Assembly (NCBI GenBank): GCA_964437215.1
Contig: CAYTFZ010000003.1
Span: 1 to 64,000 of the forward strand
Length of the DNA stretch: 64,000 nucleotides
Reading direction: 5' to 3'
From: JAAYAN01 sp964437215
GTDB taxonomy: Bacteria > Bacteroidota > Ignavibacteria > Ignavibacteriales > Melioribacteraceae
The notes beneath the pieces are model-generated. The model was not told where the DNA came from and made no database searches. It was given only the letters and a program-made list of their open reading frames with translations. This document shows, in pieces, positions 17,692 to 26,421 of the stretch (position 1 is its first letter; every line of letters begins with the position of its first letter). The position numbers were made by a program, and so were the translations under genes.

Positions 17692-18564
17692 TTATTTAAT
17701 TCCCTTAGTATTAATTTTCATCCCTTCAAACGAAGTGATGCATTTAATTTTCGATTTCTTTTCTTTAATAAGCTGTTGAGTTTCAAACCCAAGCTTTTCA
17801 ATTTCCAAATCTTTGTAATCGGGTTCGTAATGAAATAAAACCAGATTTTTAACTTTTGCGTACATACTAAAATAAGCTAGCGAAATATTATCACTATGAC
17901 CCCATCCTTTTTTCTTGATAAAATCATCGTGGTTATACATCGAATCGTGTATTAAATAGTCAGAGTTGAAACAAAAATCAATCAGACTGCTGTTAAGTTC
18001 AAGTATTTTATCAGGTTTTTTATCATTGCTTTCCTGCTCGCAAAAAATTTCGTTATCAGTCATATATACAACTGATTTCCCATTTTCGGTAAATTTAAAG
18101 GCTACTGTTCCTTTGGAGTGATGAACTTTAACAGTTCGCACTTCAACATTCCCAATCTTAATAACTTTGGCAATGTCAATCGAAACATATTTAATATTTG
18201 CAGTAAGTTCATCTTTATCTATCGGGAAAAATGATGAGTGAAGCTGTGTTTCAATGATTTTATTAGGCGAAAAGTTATCGTGTAAATGAATATTTAATAT
18301 GGTTTTCGGGTTATAAAGAGGAGCAAAAAATGGAAGTCCGTGAATATGATCCCAGTGAGTATGACTGATAAACAAATCGAGCTCGTTAGAAGAATTCTCT
18401 TTTAATTCTTTTCCCAAGCCTCTTATACCGGTTCCGGCATCAATAATAATATTGCGTCCTTCATCTGTAAGTATGTGAACGCAAGGCGTGTTGCCTCCGT
18501 ATTTTATAGTTGATTCACCCGGGACAGGTATCGATCCGCGAGTACCCCAAAATGTAATTACCAT
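17692..18564 (-). CDS. Metallo-beta-lactamase-fold hydrolase (RNase Z/PhnP-like)
   Basis: A 290-residue MBL-fold enzyme. It opens with the typical WGTRGSIPVPG and YGGNTPC segment, then IIIDAGTGIRGLG and metal motif SHTHWDHIHGLPFF (about residues 67-80). Later His/Asp ligands lie in YMTDNE, YLIHDSMYN and GWGHSD, and LVLFHYEPDY closes the site. The overall pattern resembles RNase Z-like or cyclic-phosphate phosphodiesterase members. The substrate cannot be deduced. It overlaps the gamma-carbonic-anhydrase gene by seven bases. Confidence 0.87.
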   Translation of the reverse strand: MVITFWGTRGSIPVPGESTIKYGGNTPCVHILTDEGRNIIIDAGTGIRGLGKELKENSSNELDLFISHTHWDHIHGLPFFAPLYNPKTILNIHLHDNFSPNKIIETQLHSSFFPIDKDELTANIKYVSIDIAKVIKIGNVEVRTVKVHHSKGTVAFKFTENGKSVVYMTDNEIFCEQESNDKKPDKILELNSSLIDFCFNSDYLIHDSMYNHDDFIKKKGWGHSDNISLAYFSMYAKVKNLVLFHYEPDYKDLEIEKLGFETQQLIKEKKSKIKCITSFEGMKINTKGIK

Positions 18565-19121
18565 TCTACCTGATAGTTATGTTTTTTTAATGAACTTACA
18601 GTGATTTCGGTATATTTAAAATATCTTTCAGCAGATCTTTCAAATTCAAGTATTTCATCTTCTGTTAAATCTCTTACAACTTTGGCAGGAACACCGGCAA
18701 CAAGTTTACCTTCGGGAACTATAAAACCTTGTCGCACCACCGATCCGGCAGCAACTAACGAGTTTTTTTTAACCAGCGCACCGTCAAGAATAACCGCGCC
18801 CATCCCTACCAAACATAAATCTTCCAAAGTACATCCGTGCAAAGTAACATTATGTCCTACAGTAACTTTATCTCCAATATTTAAAGGAAATTTTCCGTTT
18901 GTAACGTGCAGCATACTGTTATCCTGTATATTGCTTTTTTCTCCGATTTTAACATAATTTACATCGCCTCTTATTACGGTATTATACCAGACGCTGCTGT
19001 TTTTTGCAATTTTTACATCTCCAATAATTTTTGCACCCGAAGCGAGAAATACAGATTTATCAATCTGAGGGAATAAATTATCGTATGGGAAAAGTTTTAT
19101 TTCTTTATATGTATTTTCCAT
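18558..19121 (-). CDS. Gamma-carbonic-anhydrase family protein (left-handed beta helix)
   Basis: A 187-residue hexapeptide-repeat protein. Repeats such as GAKIIGDVKIAKNSSVWYNT, VIRGDVNYVKIG and GAVILDGALVKKNSLVAAGS build a left-handed beta helix. Metal-ligand histidines are in SMLHVT and VTVGHNVTLHGCT. It belongs to the YrdA/PaaY/CaiE group; only some members have measurable carbonic anhydrase activity. It sits three bases downstream of the S41 protease stop and is likely in the same transcript. Confidence 0.9.
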   Translation of the reverse strand: MENTYKEIKLFPYDNLFPQIDKSVFLASGAKIIGDVKIAKNSSVWYNTVIRGDVNYVKIGEKSNIQDNSMLHVTNGKFPLNIGDKVTVGHNVTLHGCTLEDLCLVGMGAVILDGALVKKNSLVAAGSVVRQGFIVPEGKLVAGVPAKVVRDLTEDEILEFERSAERYFKYTEITVSSLKKHNYQVEW

Positions 19122-19124
19122 ATT

Positions 19125-20809
19125 CTATTCTTTCTTTTTGTTTATGTAATCAAAAGCAGCTTTAAATTGATTATCTGTCTCAAGTATAATACTGAACCAG
19201 CCTTCATTGTTCCATAATTGTCTGGCAAGCTGAGCTTTTAAAACTAAAAATATATAATCTTTATCTAACTTATATTGCTTTTCGTCAAAACTGACATTTT
19301 TTTCTTTCGCAAAACTAATAAAATCTGATATATCGTCGTTATTAAAATTAAAACTTTCTTTAAATAATAATATGTTTTTCCCATATTTATTCGAAATAGC
19401 TTCTTTATTTTTCCCTACAAAATGTAATATCCATTCCTGAAAAACATTATTTCGGCGGAGATCAACAACAAAATCGGATACTTTTTCTGTTTTAACTTTT
19501 AAATCAGGAGAAATTCCGCCTCTGTTATAAGATGAATCTTTCTCGGAATTAAGGCTGTCTGTTTCGTAAATATTGTAATATTCCTCAAGATTAGAAAAAT
19601 CCCGTTGTATAACTTTCCCTGAAGGAGTAAAATATTTAGAAATTGTGAGCCGGAATGAAGAGTTATCATTCAGGTCAAATTGCTGCTGCACAAGTCCTTT
19701 CCCGAAAGTTCTTTCGCCAATAATTTTTGCTCTTTTCCAATCCTGCAAAGCTCCCGCAACAATTTCGCTTGCCGATGCGCTTCCCTGATTAACAAGAATT
19801 ACAAGCGGCAATTTTTCGTAAGGGAATTTATATGAAGCGTATTTCTTTTCATTAAAACTGTTTAATCTTCCTTTTGTGTAAACAATAAGCTTATCCCCTT
19901 CAAGAAAAATATCAGCCACTTGAACTGCCTGCTGCAAATATCCGCCGGGATTGTTCCGTAAATCGAGAATCAGCCTTTTCATTCCCTTTTTTGTAAGATA
20001 TTCCAATGCTTCAAGCAATTCATCGGTAGTTGTTTCCGAAAACCGGGATAGGCTTATATACCCTGTTTCGTTTTGCAAATTCAGCTTAACATCAACTGAA
20101 TAAAGAGGTATTTCATCGCGTTTTATTGTAAAATCCAATATTTTCTTTTGTGAAGGCCGGAACACTTCAACTTTAACTTTGCTGCCTTTTGGACCTTTAA
20201 GATATTTTCTTACTTTATCAACATCAAAACCAATAGCATTCTCATTTTCTATTTTTACAATTTTATCACCCGAAAAAATACCGAGAGCCTCGCTCGGTCC
20301 GCCTGGAATTGGTGTAATTACTGTTATTGTATCTTTAATTATCTGGAATTCAACTCCAATACCTTCATAATTACCATGAAATTGTTCTTCAGAAAGAATG
20401 TTGTCTTCAGCGGGAATATATGATGAATGAGGGTCGAGGCCTTTAGTCATTCCTTCAATTGCATTTTCAATAAGTTGCTTAGAATTTGTTTTTTCGATAT
20501 AGCTTTGCTGTGTAATAGTAAAAACATCAACAAATTTTTTAAGTGCAGGATCGGTAGTAGATTTAACATAAAAAGAATGGATTTCAATCCCTACAATTAT
20601 TGATAATAAGACAATTATTATTATTCTGAAATTATTTTTTATTAANNNNNNNNNNNNNNNNNNNNNNNNNNNNNNNNNNNNNNNNNNNNNNNNNNNNNNN
20701 NNNNNNNNNNNNNNNNNNNNNNNNNNNNNNNNNNNNNNNNNNNNNCTACAATTATTGATAATAAGACAATTATTATTATTCTGAAATTATTTTTTATTAA
20801 ATCTATCAT
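19125..20809 (-). CDS. S41 family C-terminal processing peptidase (interrupted by assembly gap)
   Basis: A Ctp/Tsp-type periplasmic protease. In the assembled sequence the frame is broken by 100 Ns, but removing the Ns and one copy of the 55-bp flanking duplicate joins ATG 20809 (MIDLIKNNFR) to the rest in one frame, giving 509 residues. The rebuilt N-terminus is a signal anchor (IIIIVLLSIIVG). TKGLDPHSSYI, a PDZ domain (GIGVEFQI to IKRDEIPL) and the Ser/Lys dyad in NQGSASASEIVAGAL and GERTFGKGLVQQ (about Ser294, Lys319) follow. The ATG overlaps the stop of the upstream Wzi-like gene. Confidence 0.9.
20591..20645. repeat. 55-bp direct duplicate, left of gap
   Basis: Begins CTACAATTATTGATAATAAG and is identical to 20746-20800 on the far side of the N gap. 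This is best explained as the same genomic sequence present at two contig ends, not as a biological repeat. Confidence 0.95.
20646..20745. other. Assembly gap of exactly 100 N
   Basis: A run of 100 undetermined bases, a default spacer length used by scaffolders. It lies inside the S41 peptidase gene, and its flanks are identical for 55 bp. The gap probably hides no missing sequence. Confidence 0.97.
20746..20800. repeat. 55-bp direct duplicate, right of gap
   Basis: Second copy of 20591-20645, followed by the codons that complete the N-terminus of the S41 peptidase. Collapsing the two copies and the Ns gives 1530 coding bases, an exact multiple of three. Confidence 0.95.
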
Positions 20810-22458
20810 ATTTTTACTTTTAGTTCCAAATCTGTGAAAATAAATTTCTGTTTTTGTTCATTTCGTAAATACTCAATTTTAAAATTGCAGAAATAATTCC
20901 GCAAAGGCTGATAAGAAGCTTTTAATCTTACAAACGCGGAATGAGTTTTAATTCCGTCCAAAAAATTAACTTTTTCGGAATCTCCGGGTCTGTGTCCGTT
21001 ATTTATGTTTCCGCCGAAATTATTTGCCAATCCGCCTTGTTCATTGTAAAGATTATTTCCGTGAATAGAATAAAGAAAGTCAGCTTCAAAATTAAGCTTT
21101 TGGGATAGTGGATAATACATATTAATTGAGTAATTTATACTATTGGGCTGCAACGGATGAACCAGACTCAGTCCAAAATTAGTGTAATTATTATCCGTAA
21201 TTCGGTGAGCGTAAACATAAGGTTCAATTCGTATCATCTGAAAAGTAATGTCTGCCGGAAAGCTTTTATAAAACGGAATGGTCCTAAATCCTGCATTCAA
21301 TAAAGTTTTATTACCGTACCAGCCGGTACCAATTTTCGAAAAATCCATATCATCAATCAAGTATTCGGCAAACAGCGATAAGTTCTTACATAGATTAGCT
21401 TTAATATCAATGAACAAAACGGAATTATCTCTGTCGCGGTTATCGTGCTCAACGCTTTTATAAAAATTAAAAGGATTAAGATACGAAATATCCATCGAAC
21501 GGCGTGAATATATTATTGATTCGCCAATTCCCAAATTAATATTTTTGTGCAAGTTAAATCCGAATCTGTGATAAGCGAAATATTTTTCACTTACAGAAGC
21601 AATTGAACCTTGCAGCGAATCGTACGAGCTGTTGTAACTTCCCAGTAATTTTCCGTGAAGATAACTGAAACTGAAAAACGAATAATTAAAATTCATACCG
21701 AAATAATCCATCGGCAGGCAGGAACTTCCCAAAATTGTTTTAATGTTGCCATAGCCCAAAAGGTTTTTATCTCTTCCTATTTTCAAAGAAATGTTTTCAT
21801 TCGAAAAAGCGGCATAACCTTCTGTTTCATCAAAATAATTGCTGCCGGAATTGTTTGTAACCTCATTAAACTTATAGTTTGTGGCATAAGCCGGATTTCT
21901 AAGCAAAACATATTTATTTCCGAATGAAGTTCCGTTTGTAGCTTTAAAGCTGAACCCAAAATTTTCTTTGTATGTACCGGTTATTTTTCCGCCCCATTTC
22001 GCAGAAAAAACATTTCCAGATTTATTATCGAAATGCTTTTCTCCAGAATAAGCAACATCAAACAGCAAATTCATAAAGATACCGCTTCCGGTAGAATCAG
22101 CTTCATAATGCAAAAATCTTTCTTTTTCGGAAAAAAGACTATTAACAGCAGGTTCTTTAACCAGAGAAAGATATTCACTAAGATCTCTTTTTATAATAAA
22201 AGAAAACTCCGATAAATATTCCAAAAGGAACTCTTTATCTTCTGTATTAAGAATATCTGAGTTTTTCTCTATTTCTGATAAATATTTTGAAACAGCTCTG
22301 AATGATAACGGGATTTGCTGACTATCGAAATCATCTAAAACTCCGATAAGATTCATACGCTGAAAATATTTGTTAATCGGATGATCGTATTCAACAAATC
22401 CGGTTGACTGAGGAAATGCTGAAATTGTAAGAAAAATAAGAATCGCTAACTTTCGCAA
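20806..22458 (-). CDS. Outer-membrane beta-barrel protein, Wzi-like
   Basis: A 550-residue protein with a signal peptide (MRKLAILIFLTISAFPQS) and alternating aromatic/polar strands through most of its length. This is typical of an outer-membrane barrel. The N-terminal HPINKYFQRMNLIGVLDDF and the segment IGRDKNLLGYGNIKTILGSS resemble capsule-assembly Wzi family proteins of the Bacteroidota/Ignavibacteria group. The start is TTG 22458 immediately after the glycosyltransferase stop. The neighbouring glycosyltransferase agrees with a surface-polysaccharide role, but the family assignment is by pattern only. Confidence 0.7.
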   Translation of the reverse strand: MRKLAILIFLTISAFPQSTGFVEYDHPINKYFQRMNLIGVLDDFDSQQIPLSFRAVSKYLSEIEKNSDILNTEDKEFLLEYLSEFSFIIKRDLSEYLSLVKEPAVNSLFSEKERFLHYEADSTGSGIFMNLLFDVAYSGEKHFDNKSGNVFSAKWGGKITGTYKENFGFSFKATNGTSFGNKYVLLRNPAYATNYKFNEVTNNSGSNYFDETEGYAAFSNENISLKIGRDKNLLGYGNIKTILGSSCLPMDYFGMNFNYSFFSFSYLHGKLLGSYNSSYDSLQGSIASVSEKYFAYHRFGFNLHKNINLGIGESIIYSRRSMDISYLNPFNFYKSVEHDNRDRDNSVLFIDIKANLCKNLSLFAEYLIDDMDFSKIGTGWYGNKTLLNAGFRTIPFYKSFPADITFQMIRIEPYVYAHRITDNNYTNFGLSLVHPLQPNSINYSINMYYPLSQKLNFEADFLYSIHGNNLYNEQGGLANNFGGNINNGHRPGDSEKVNFLDGIKTHSAFVRLKASYQPLRNYFCNFKIEYLRNEQKQKFIFTDLELKVKI

Positions 22459-23187
22459 TTATCTAACCGGCTCCCATTCTTTTGATAAAGACTTTTTTAA
22501 CAACATCACAAATATAGCATTAAAAAGCCATTTGAATAATATATTAAAATGTCCGTATTTTCTGTAACGCCGTGGAGATTCGAAAACTTTAGTTTTAAAA
22601 TCAAAATAAATATCGTGTTTTTTTTTTATTCTTTTAAAAAGATCAAAATCTTCACCGGCAGCAAGGTTTTCATTATACTGGTTGAATTTGAAGAAAATAT
22701 CTTTCCGTATTATCTGGCATTCGCCGCGTCCCATTCCAATACCAATTTTATTAAGCAAATAAAAGTATATGTTATAAAAATTCTGAAAAATATAATCCAA
22801 GAACTTTGCCTCATCGGGAAAAACTTCAATTTTGCATGTCATAGCAACATTTTTAAAGGAATTAAAAACAAAATCAATTCTTTCAAAAAATTCATTCGGT
22901 TTGCTTATAAGAATATCCCCATTAAAAAAAATAAGAATATCTCCTTCCGCAGCTTCCGAACCCCTGTTTCTTCCTGCCGCTATATTTTGTCTTTCAATTC
23001 CGTTGTGAACAATAACTTTATCAGAAAATCTCTTTGCAATATCAATTGTTTTATCGGTACTTCTTCCGTCCGATACAATTATTTCATAATCGTACTTTTT
23101 CTTTAAAGAATTATCTGCCAGCTGATTTAATAGCTGCGGTAAAAGTTTTTCTTCATTCAATGTAGGTATTATGATGCTGTATTTCAA
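22459..23187 (-). CDS. Family 2 glycosyltransferase
   Basis: A 242-residue GT-A fold transferase. The N-terminus YSIIIPTLNEEKLLPQLL and the nucleotide-sugar site EIIVSDGRSTDKTIDIA are diagnostic. NIAAGRNRGSEAAEGDILIF carries the metal-associated acidic position (NGD in place of DAD), and AAGEDFDLFKRIK contains the catalytic-base ED motif. The C-terminal FNILFKWLFNAIFVMLLKK may be a membrane-proximal helix. Translation starts at TTG 23187, since the conserved N-terminus begins there. The substrate is unknown. Confidence 0.88.
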   Translation of the reverse strand: MKYSIIIPTLNEEKLLPQLLNQLADNSLKKKYDYEIIVSDGRSTDKTIDIAKRFSDKVIVHNGIERQNIAAGRNRGSEAAEGDILIFFNGDILISKPNEFFERIDFVFNSFKNVAMTCKIEVFPDEAKFLDYIFQNFYNIYFYLLNKIGIGMGRGECQIIRKDIFFKFNQYNENLAAGEDFDLFKRIKKKHDIYFDFKTKVFESPRRYRKYGHFNILFKWLFNAIFVMLLKKSLSKEWEPVR

Positions 23188-23194
23188 ATTACGC

Positions 23195-24160
23195 CTAATA
23201 AGAAATTGGTATAAATTTTAAACCGGGACTTATACGTAACCCCGGCAGCGGAAAATGCAAATAATTGAGAGTATTTTTTACAAATTGCCATCCTTTCCCG
23301 AATAAAGGAATTTCTTCGGCATCAATATCAAATGCTATGTAAAATTCATTTTCCTTATAACCATCGGGCTGATGGTTTTTTACAGCATATCCGATAGAAA
23401 GCATTAAAAATGAAGGCCAGTATTCAGCAACACTTTCGGGTAAAAGATTTTTAACGCGGATACTCAGCCATAATTTTTGTCCTTCGTAATCATCCATAAT
23501 GTTATGGTCGTTGTTTGTTCTATTTAGATATTCCTTTGAAGGATAATAACTTACGCGCGGTTGGAAATTATTAAGATATGGATAATAATATTTAAGAACA
23601 TAATACGATGATCCTAAAAAATCCGAAACCGCATCTCCGGGGCTGAATCCCCACTGAGGACCGTAACCGTCCTGAATTTCAACATAAAGCTGCAAGGCAA
23701 GTGCGCTTGCTGCTCCGTACCAAACAGATTCTTCTGTTAAAAAACCAGAGGCTTCAAATCCTGATGAGAATGCGTAACTTTGTAAATATGTTCCATAAAA
23801 ATGGCCAAGCTTATCAATCCATAAAGCATATTCCCAGTCATTCATAACTTTAAATTCAGCTTTGTCGCGCCACCAGGTATTTTGGTAATAATCATTTACA
23901 AAATACAACGAGGTTGCTGTAACGGCACCTAAAGTAATCATTACGGGATAATTAAACTGACGCCGGAAAACTTCGGGCTTTTCCATTAGAGGTATGGAAT
24001 CAAGTTTTTCAGGCTGAAAAGAGATTCCATTATCCTCTTGAAAATCTGTAATTTCCAGCGGATTTATTTTAATTTGTTTTTCCGTAAAAGAAGTATCAGT
24101 AAAAGATACTTGCGCTGACACAGAAACAATACTAATTAAAAGCAGACACAAATATTTCAT
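23195..24160 (-). CDS. DUF2279 outer-envelope protein
   Basis: A 321-residue protein with a signal peptide (MKYLCLLLISIVSVSAQ). The core DUF2279 pattern is clear: YFVNDYYQNTWWRDKAEF, WIDKLGHFYGTYLQSYAF and GFSPGDAVSDFLGSSYYVLK. Members are predicted envelope proteins without a known function. The C-terminal half has amphipathic strands (WLSIRVKNLLP, EFYIAFDIDAEEIPLFGKGW). It begins directly after the lysS terminator hairpin and heads the long minus-strand run with the glycosyltransferase and Wzi-like genes. Confidence 0.8.
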   Translation of the reverse strand: MKYLCLLLISIVSVSAQVSFTDTSFTEKQIKINPLEITDFQEDNGISFQPEKLDSIPLMEKPEVFRRQFNYPVMITLGAVTATSLYFVNDYYQNTWWRDKAEFKVMNDWEYALWIDKLGHFYGTYLQSYAFSSGFEASGFLTEESVWYGAASALALQLYVEIQDGYGPQWGFSPGDAVSDFLGSSYYVLKYYYPYLNNFQPRVSYYPSKEYLNRTNNDHNIMDDYEGQKLWLSIRVKNLLPESVAEYWPSFLMLSIGYAVKNHQPDGYKENEFYIAFDIDAEEIPLFGKGWQFVKNTLNYLHFPLPGLRISPGLKFIPISY

Positions 24161-24170
24161 ATAAATTAAA

Positions 24171-24190
24171 GACCGGCTTTTGTGCCGGTC
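24171..24190 (-). terminator. Hairpin terminator after lysS
   Basis: On the minus strand, seven base pairs GACCGGC/GCCGGTC enclose the loop ACAAAA, followed by TTTAATTT. It begins 8 bp past the lysS stop and just before the DUF2279 start, so it probably separates the two transcription units. Confidence 0.75.
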
Positions 24191-24197
24191 ATAATCC

Positions 24198-25703
24198 TTA
24201 TTTTTCTGGTTTCATTTGAGGAAAAAGAATTACATCACGGATTGACGGCTGGCTGGTAAGCAGCATTACTAATCTGTCAATGCCAATTCCAAGTCCTGCT
24301 GTTGGAGGCATACCGTATTCGAGAGCACGAACAAAATCCTCATCAATCTGATGTGCTTCATCATCTCCCTCTTCAATCATTTTACCTTGTGCTTCAAATC
24401 TTTCCTTCTGATCAATAGGATCATTCAGTTCCGAAAAAGCATTGCAAATTTCTCTTCCCAGAACAAATCCTTCAAAACGTTCAACAAGTCCTTCTTTTGT
24501 TCTGTGCTTTTTAGCAAGCGGCGATAATTCAACCGGGTAATCCGTTACAAAAGTCGGGTTAATCAATTCGGGCTGCACCGTAACTTCAAAAAGTTCGTCA
24601 ATCAGTTTTCCTTTGCTTTCGCCGCCTTTAATTCCTACACCGCGTTTTTTAAGTTCACCAATTATATCGGACGATGTTGCTTTTAATACATCCAGTCCGG
24701 TTTTTTCTTTTATACTGTCAACCATAGATACTCTCTGCCACGGAGCTTTAAAGCTGATCATCTTTCCTTCAATTTCAAATTCAGTTTTATTAAAAACATC
24801 TTGTGCAATAGTATTTACCATTTTCTCAACAAAACACATCATCCATTCATAATCTTTAAAGGCAACATACAATTCCATCATTGTAAATTCTGGATTGTGA
24901 GTTTTGTCCATTCCTTCATTTCGGAAATCTTTCGATATTTCGTATACTCCGTCGAAACCGCCGACAATTAATCTTTTAAGATAAAGCTCATCTGCAATTC
25001 TTAAATATAAAGGCACATCCAAAGCATTATGATGTGTTACAAACGGTCTTGCGGCAGCTCCTCCGTACATAGGCTGAAGCACAGGCGTTTCAACTTCAAC
25101 ATAACCGTTCGAATCTAAAAATCTTCTCATTGAAGAAACAATTTTACTCCTTTTAAGAAATACTTCTTTTACTTCCGGATTAACAATCAGGTCAACATAT
25201 CTCTGACGGTATCTTAATTCCTTGTCGGCAAACTGATCGAATACCTGTTTATTCCCGTTTTCGTCGACAACTTCTTTTGTTATCGGAATTGGTCTAAGAG
25301 ATTTTGAAAGAATATTTAATGATTTTGCATGAACAGAAATTTCTCCTGTTTTTGTTTTAAAAACAAAACCCGAAACACCTATTATATCACCTATATCGAG
25401 CAATCGGAAAGCATCGTAAATTTCACCGACATCATCTTTTCTTAAATAAACTTGAATACGCCCGTTTTTATCCATTATGTGTACAAAAGAAGCTTTTCCC
25501 ATTCTGCGGATTGCCATAATTCTTCCGGCTACACTTACATCTTTTCCTTCAAGTTTTTCAAAATTATTCTTGATTTCATCAGAATACGAATTAACCTCGA
25601 AACTGTATGCATATGGCTGAATGCCCATTTTAGCAAGTTCGTTAAGTTCTTCATATCTTCGCTGGATAAGAGTATTGCTATCCTGCTGAATATTATTTTC
25701 CAA
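24198..25703 (-). CDS. lysS: Lysyl-tRNA synthetase, class II
   Basis: A 501-residue class II synthetase charging tRNA-Lys. An OB-fold anticodon domain (VSVAGRIMAIRRMGKASFVH) precedes motif 1 (VEVETPVLQPMYGG), motif 2 (SKDFRNEGMDKTHNPEFTMM) and motif 3 (GLGIGIDRLVMLLT). I place the start at TTG 25703 (ENNIQQ...), because a perfect AAAGGAGG lies seven bases upstream within the end of the pseudouridine synthase gene. A longer frame to 25739 has no such site. Overlap with that gene is 11 bp. Confidence 0.97.
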   Translation of the reverse strand: MENNIQQDSNTLIQRRYEELNELAKMGIQPYAYSFEVNSYSDEIKNNFEKLEGKDVSVAGRIMAIRRMGKASFVHIMDKNGRIQVYLRKDDVGEIYDAFRLLDIGDIIGVSGFVFKTKTGEISVHAKSLNILSKSLRPIPITKEVVDENGNKQVFDQFADKELRYRQRYVDLIVNPEVKEVFLKRSKIVSSMRRFLDSNGYVEVETPVLQPMYGGAAARPFVTHHNALDVPLYLRIADELYLKRLIVGGFDGVYEISKDFRNEGMDKTHNPEFTMMELYVAFKDYEWMMCFVEKMVNTIAQDVFNKTEFEIEGKMISFKAPWQRVSMVDSIKEKTGLDVLKATSSDIIGELKKRGVGIKGGESKGKLIDELFEVTVQPELINPTFVTDYPVELSPLAKKHRTKEGLVERFEGFVLGREICNAFSELNDPIDQKERFEAQGKMIEEGDDEAHQIDEDFVRALEYGMPPTAGLGIGIDRLVMLLTSQPSIRDVILFPQMKPEK

Positions 25704-26421
25704 TTTTTTTTCCTCCTTTAACATCAATATATTTTTCAATTTCTTTCTTTTTAATTTCCATATATTCTCCGGGTCTTAATTTTCCTAACTGAAAATTACC
25801 GAATTTTATTCTTTCAAGGCTTTTAACATTGTACCCAAGCGAAGAAAACATCCTTTTTACGAAGTGATTTCTGCCTTCAACAGTTGTTACATTAACTTTT
25901 TTCCAGTTCTTTATTTCTTTAAACTCGATGGAATTAAATCTGCTTTTACGGTTATCCAGGATAATCCCTTTGCTTAACCTTTCCCTGTCTTTTTCTTCAA
26001 GCGGTTTATCAAGAGTAGCTTTATATTCCCTTATAATTCTATTACTTGGATGTGTCATCTTATTTGAAAAATCACCGTCATTTGTAAGAAGAAGAAGTCC
26101 GGTTGTATTATAATCCAATCTGCCTACAGGAAAAATCTTTTTATCAGTTTTTATCAATTCAATTACAGTTTTTCTATCTTTCTCATCAGAAGTTGAAGTT
26201 ATAAAGCCTTTGGGTTTGTTAAGAATAAAATAAACCCGGTCTTCAAATTTTATTTTTTCTCCGTCTACAGCAACAACATCTTTTTCTGTATCAATTTTTA
26301 CTGAAAGGTCCGAAATTATTTTCCCGTTTATGGAAATTCGTCCTTGCTCAACAAGTTCTTCGGATTTCCTGCGGGAAGCAATTCCGCATTCCGATAAATA
26401 TTTATTAATTCTCAGATTCAT
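25693..26421 (-). CDS. RsuA/RluB/RluE family pseudouridine synthase
   Basis: A 242-residue rRNA pseudouridine synthase. The N-terminal S4 RNA-binding domain (RINKYLSECGIASRRKSEEL) is followed by the catalytic motif GRLDYNTTGLLLLTNDGDFS with the catalytic Asp near residue 98, then EGRNHFVKRMF and KSLERIKFGNFQLG. Length fits RluB-type enzymes that modify 23S rRNA, but RsuA specificity cannot be excluded. It overlaps scpB by 17 bp, and scpB-rluB adjacency is a widespread arrangement. Confidence 0.93.
   Translation of the reverse strand: MNLRINKYLSECGIASRRKSEELVEQGRISINGKIISDLSVKIDTEKDVVAVDGEKIKFEDRVYFILNKPKGFITSTSDEKDRKTVIELIKTDKKIFPVGRLDYNTTGLLLLTNDGDFSNKMTHPSNRIIREYKATLDKPLEEKDRERLSKGIILDNRKSRFNSIEFKEIKNWKKVNVTTVEGRNHFVKRMFSSLGYNVKSLERIKFGNFQLGKLRPGEYMEIKKKEIEKYIDVKGGKKIGK
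25711..25719 (-). promoter_or_regulatory. Strong Shine-Dalgarno that fixes the lysS start
   Basis: AAAGGAGGA on the minus strand, inside the last codons of the upstream pseudouridine synthase gene, seven bases before TTG 25703. Confidence 0.7.

Noticed and set aside
20591..20800. A 55-bp direct repeat as a biological element or insertion-site duplication
   Set aside because: The copies flank a default-size N gap and lie at exact contig ends; collapsing them restores a reading frame, so assembly overlap explains them.
22549..23106. A 185-codon open frame on the plus strand opposite the glycosyltransferase
   Set aside because: It is antisense to a clear GT2 gene, has Phe/Lys/Ile-rich composition from AT bias and no recognisable motif.
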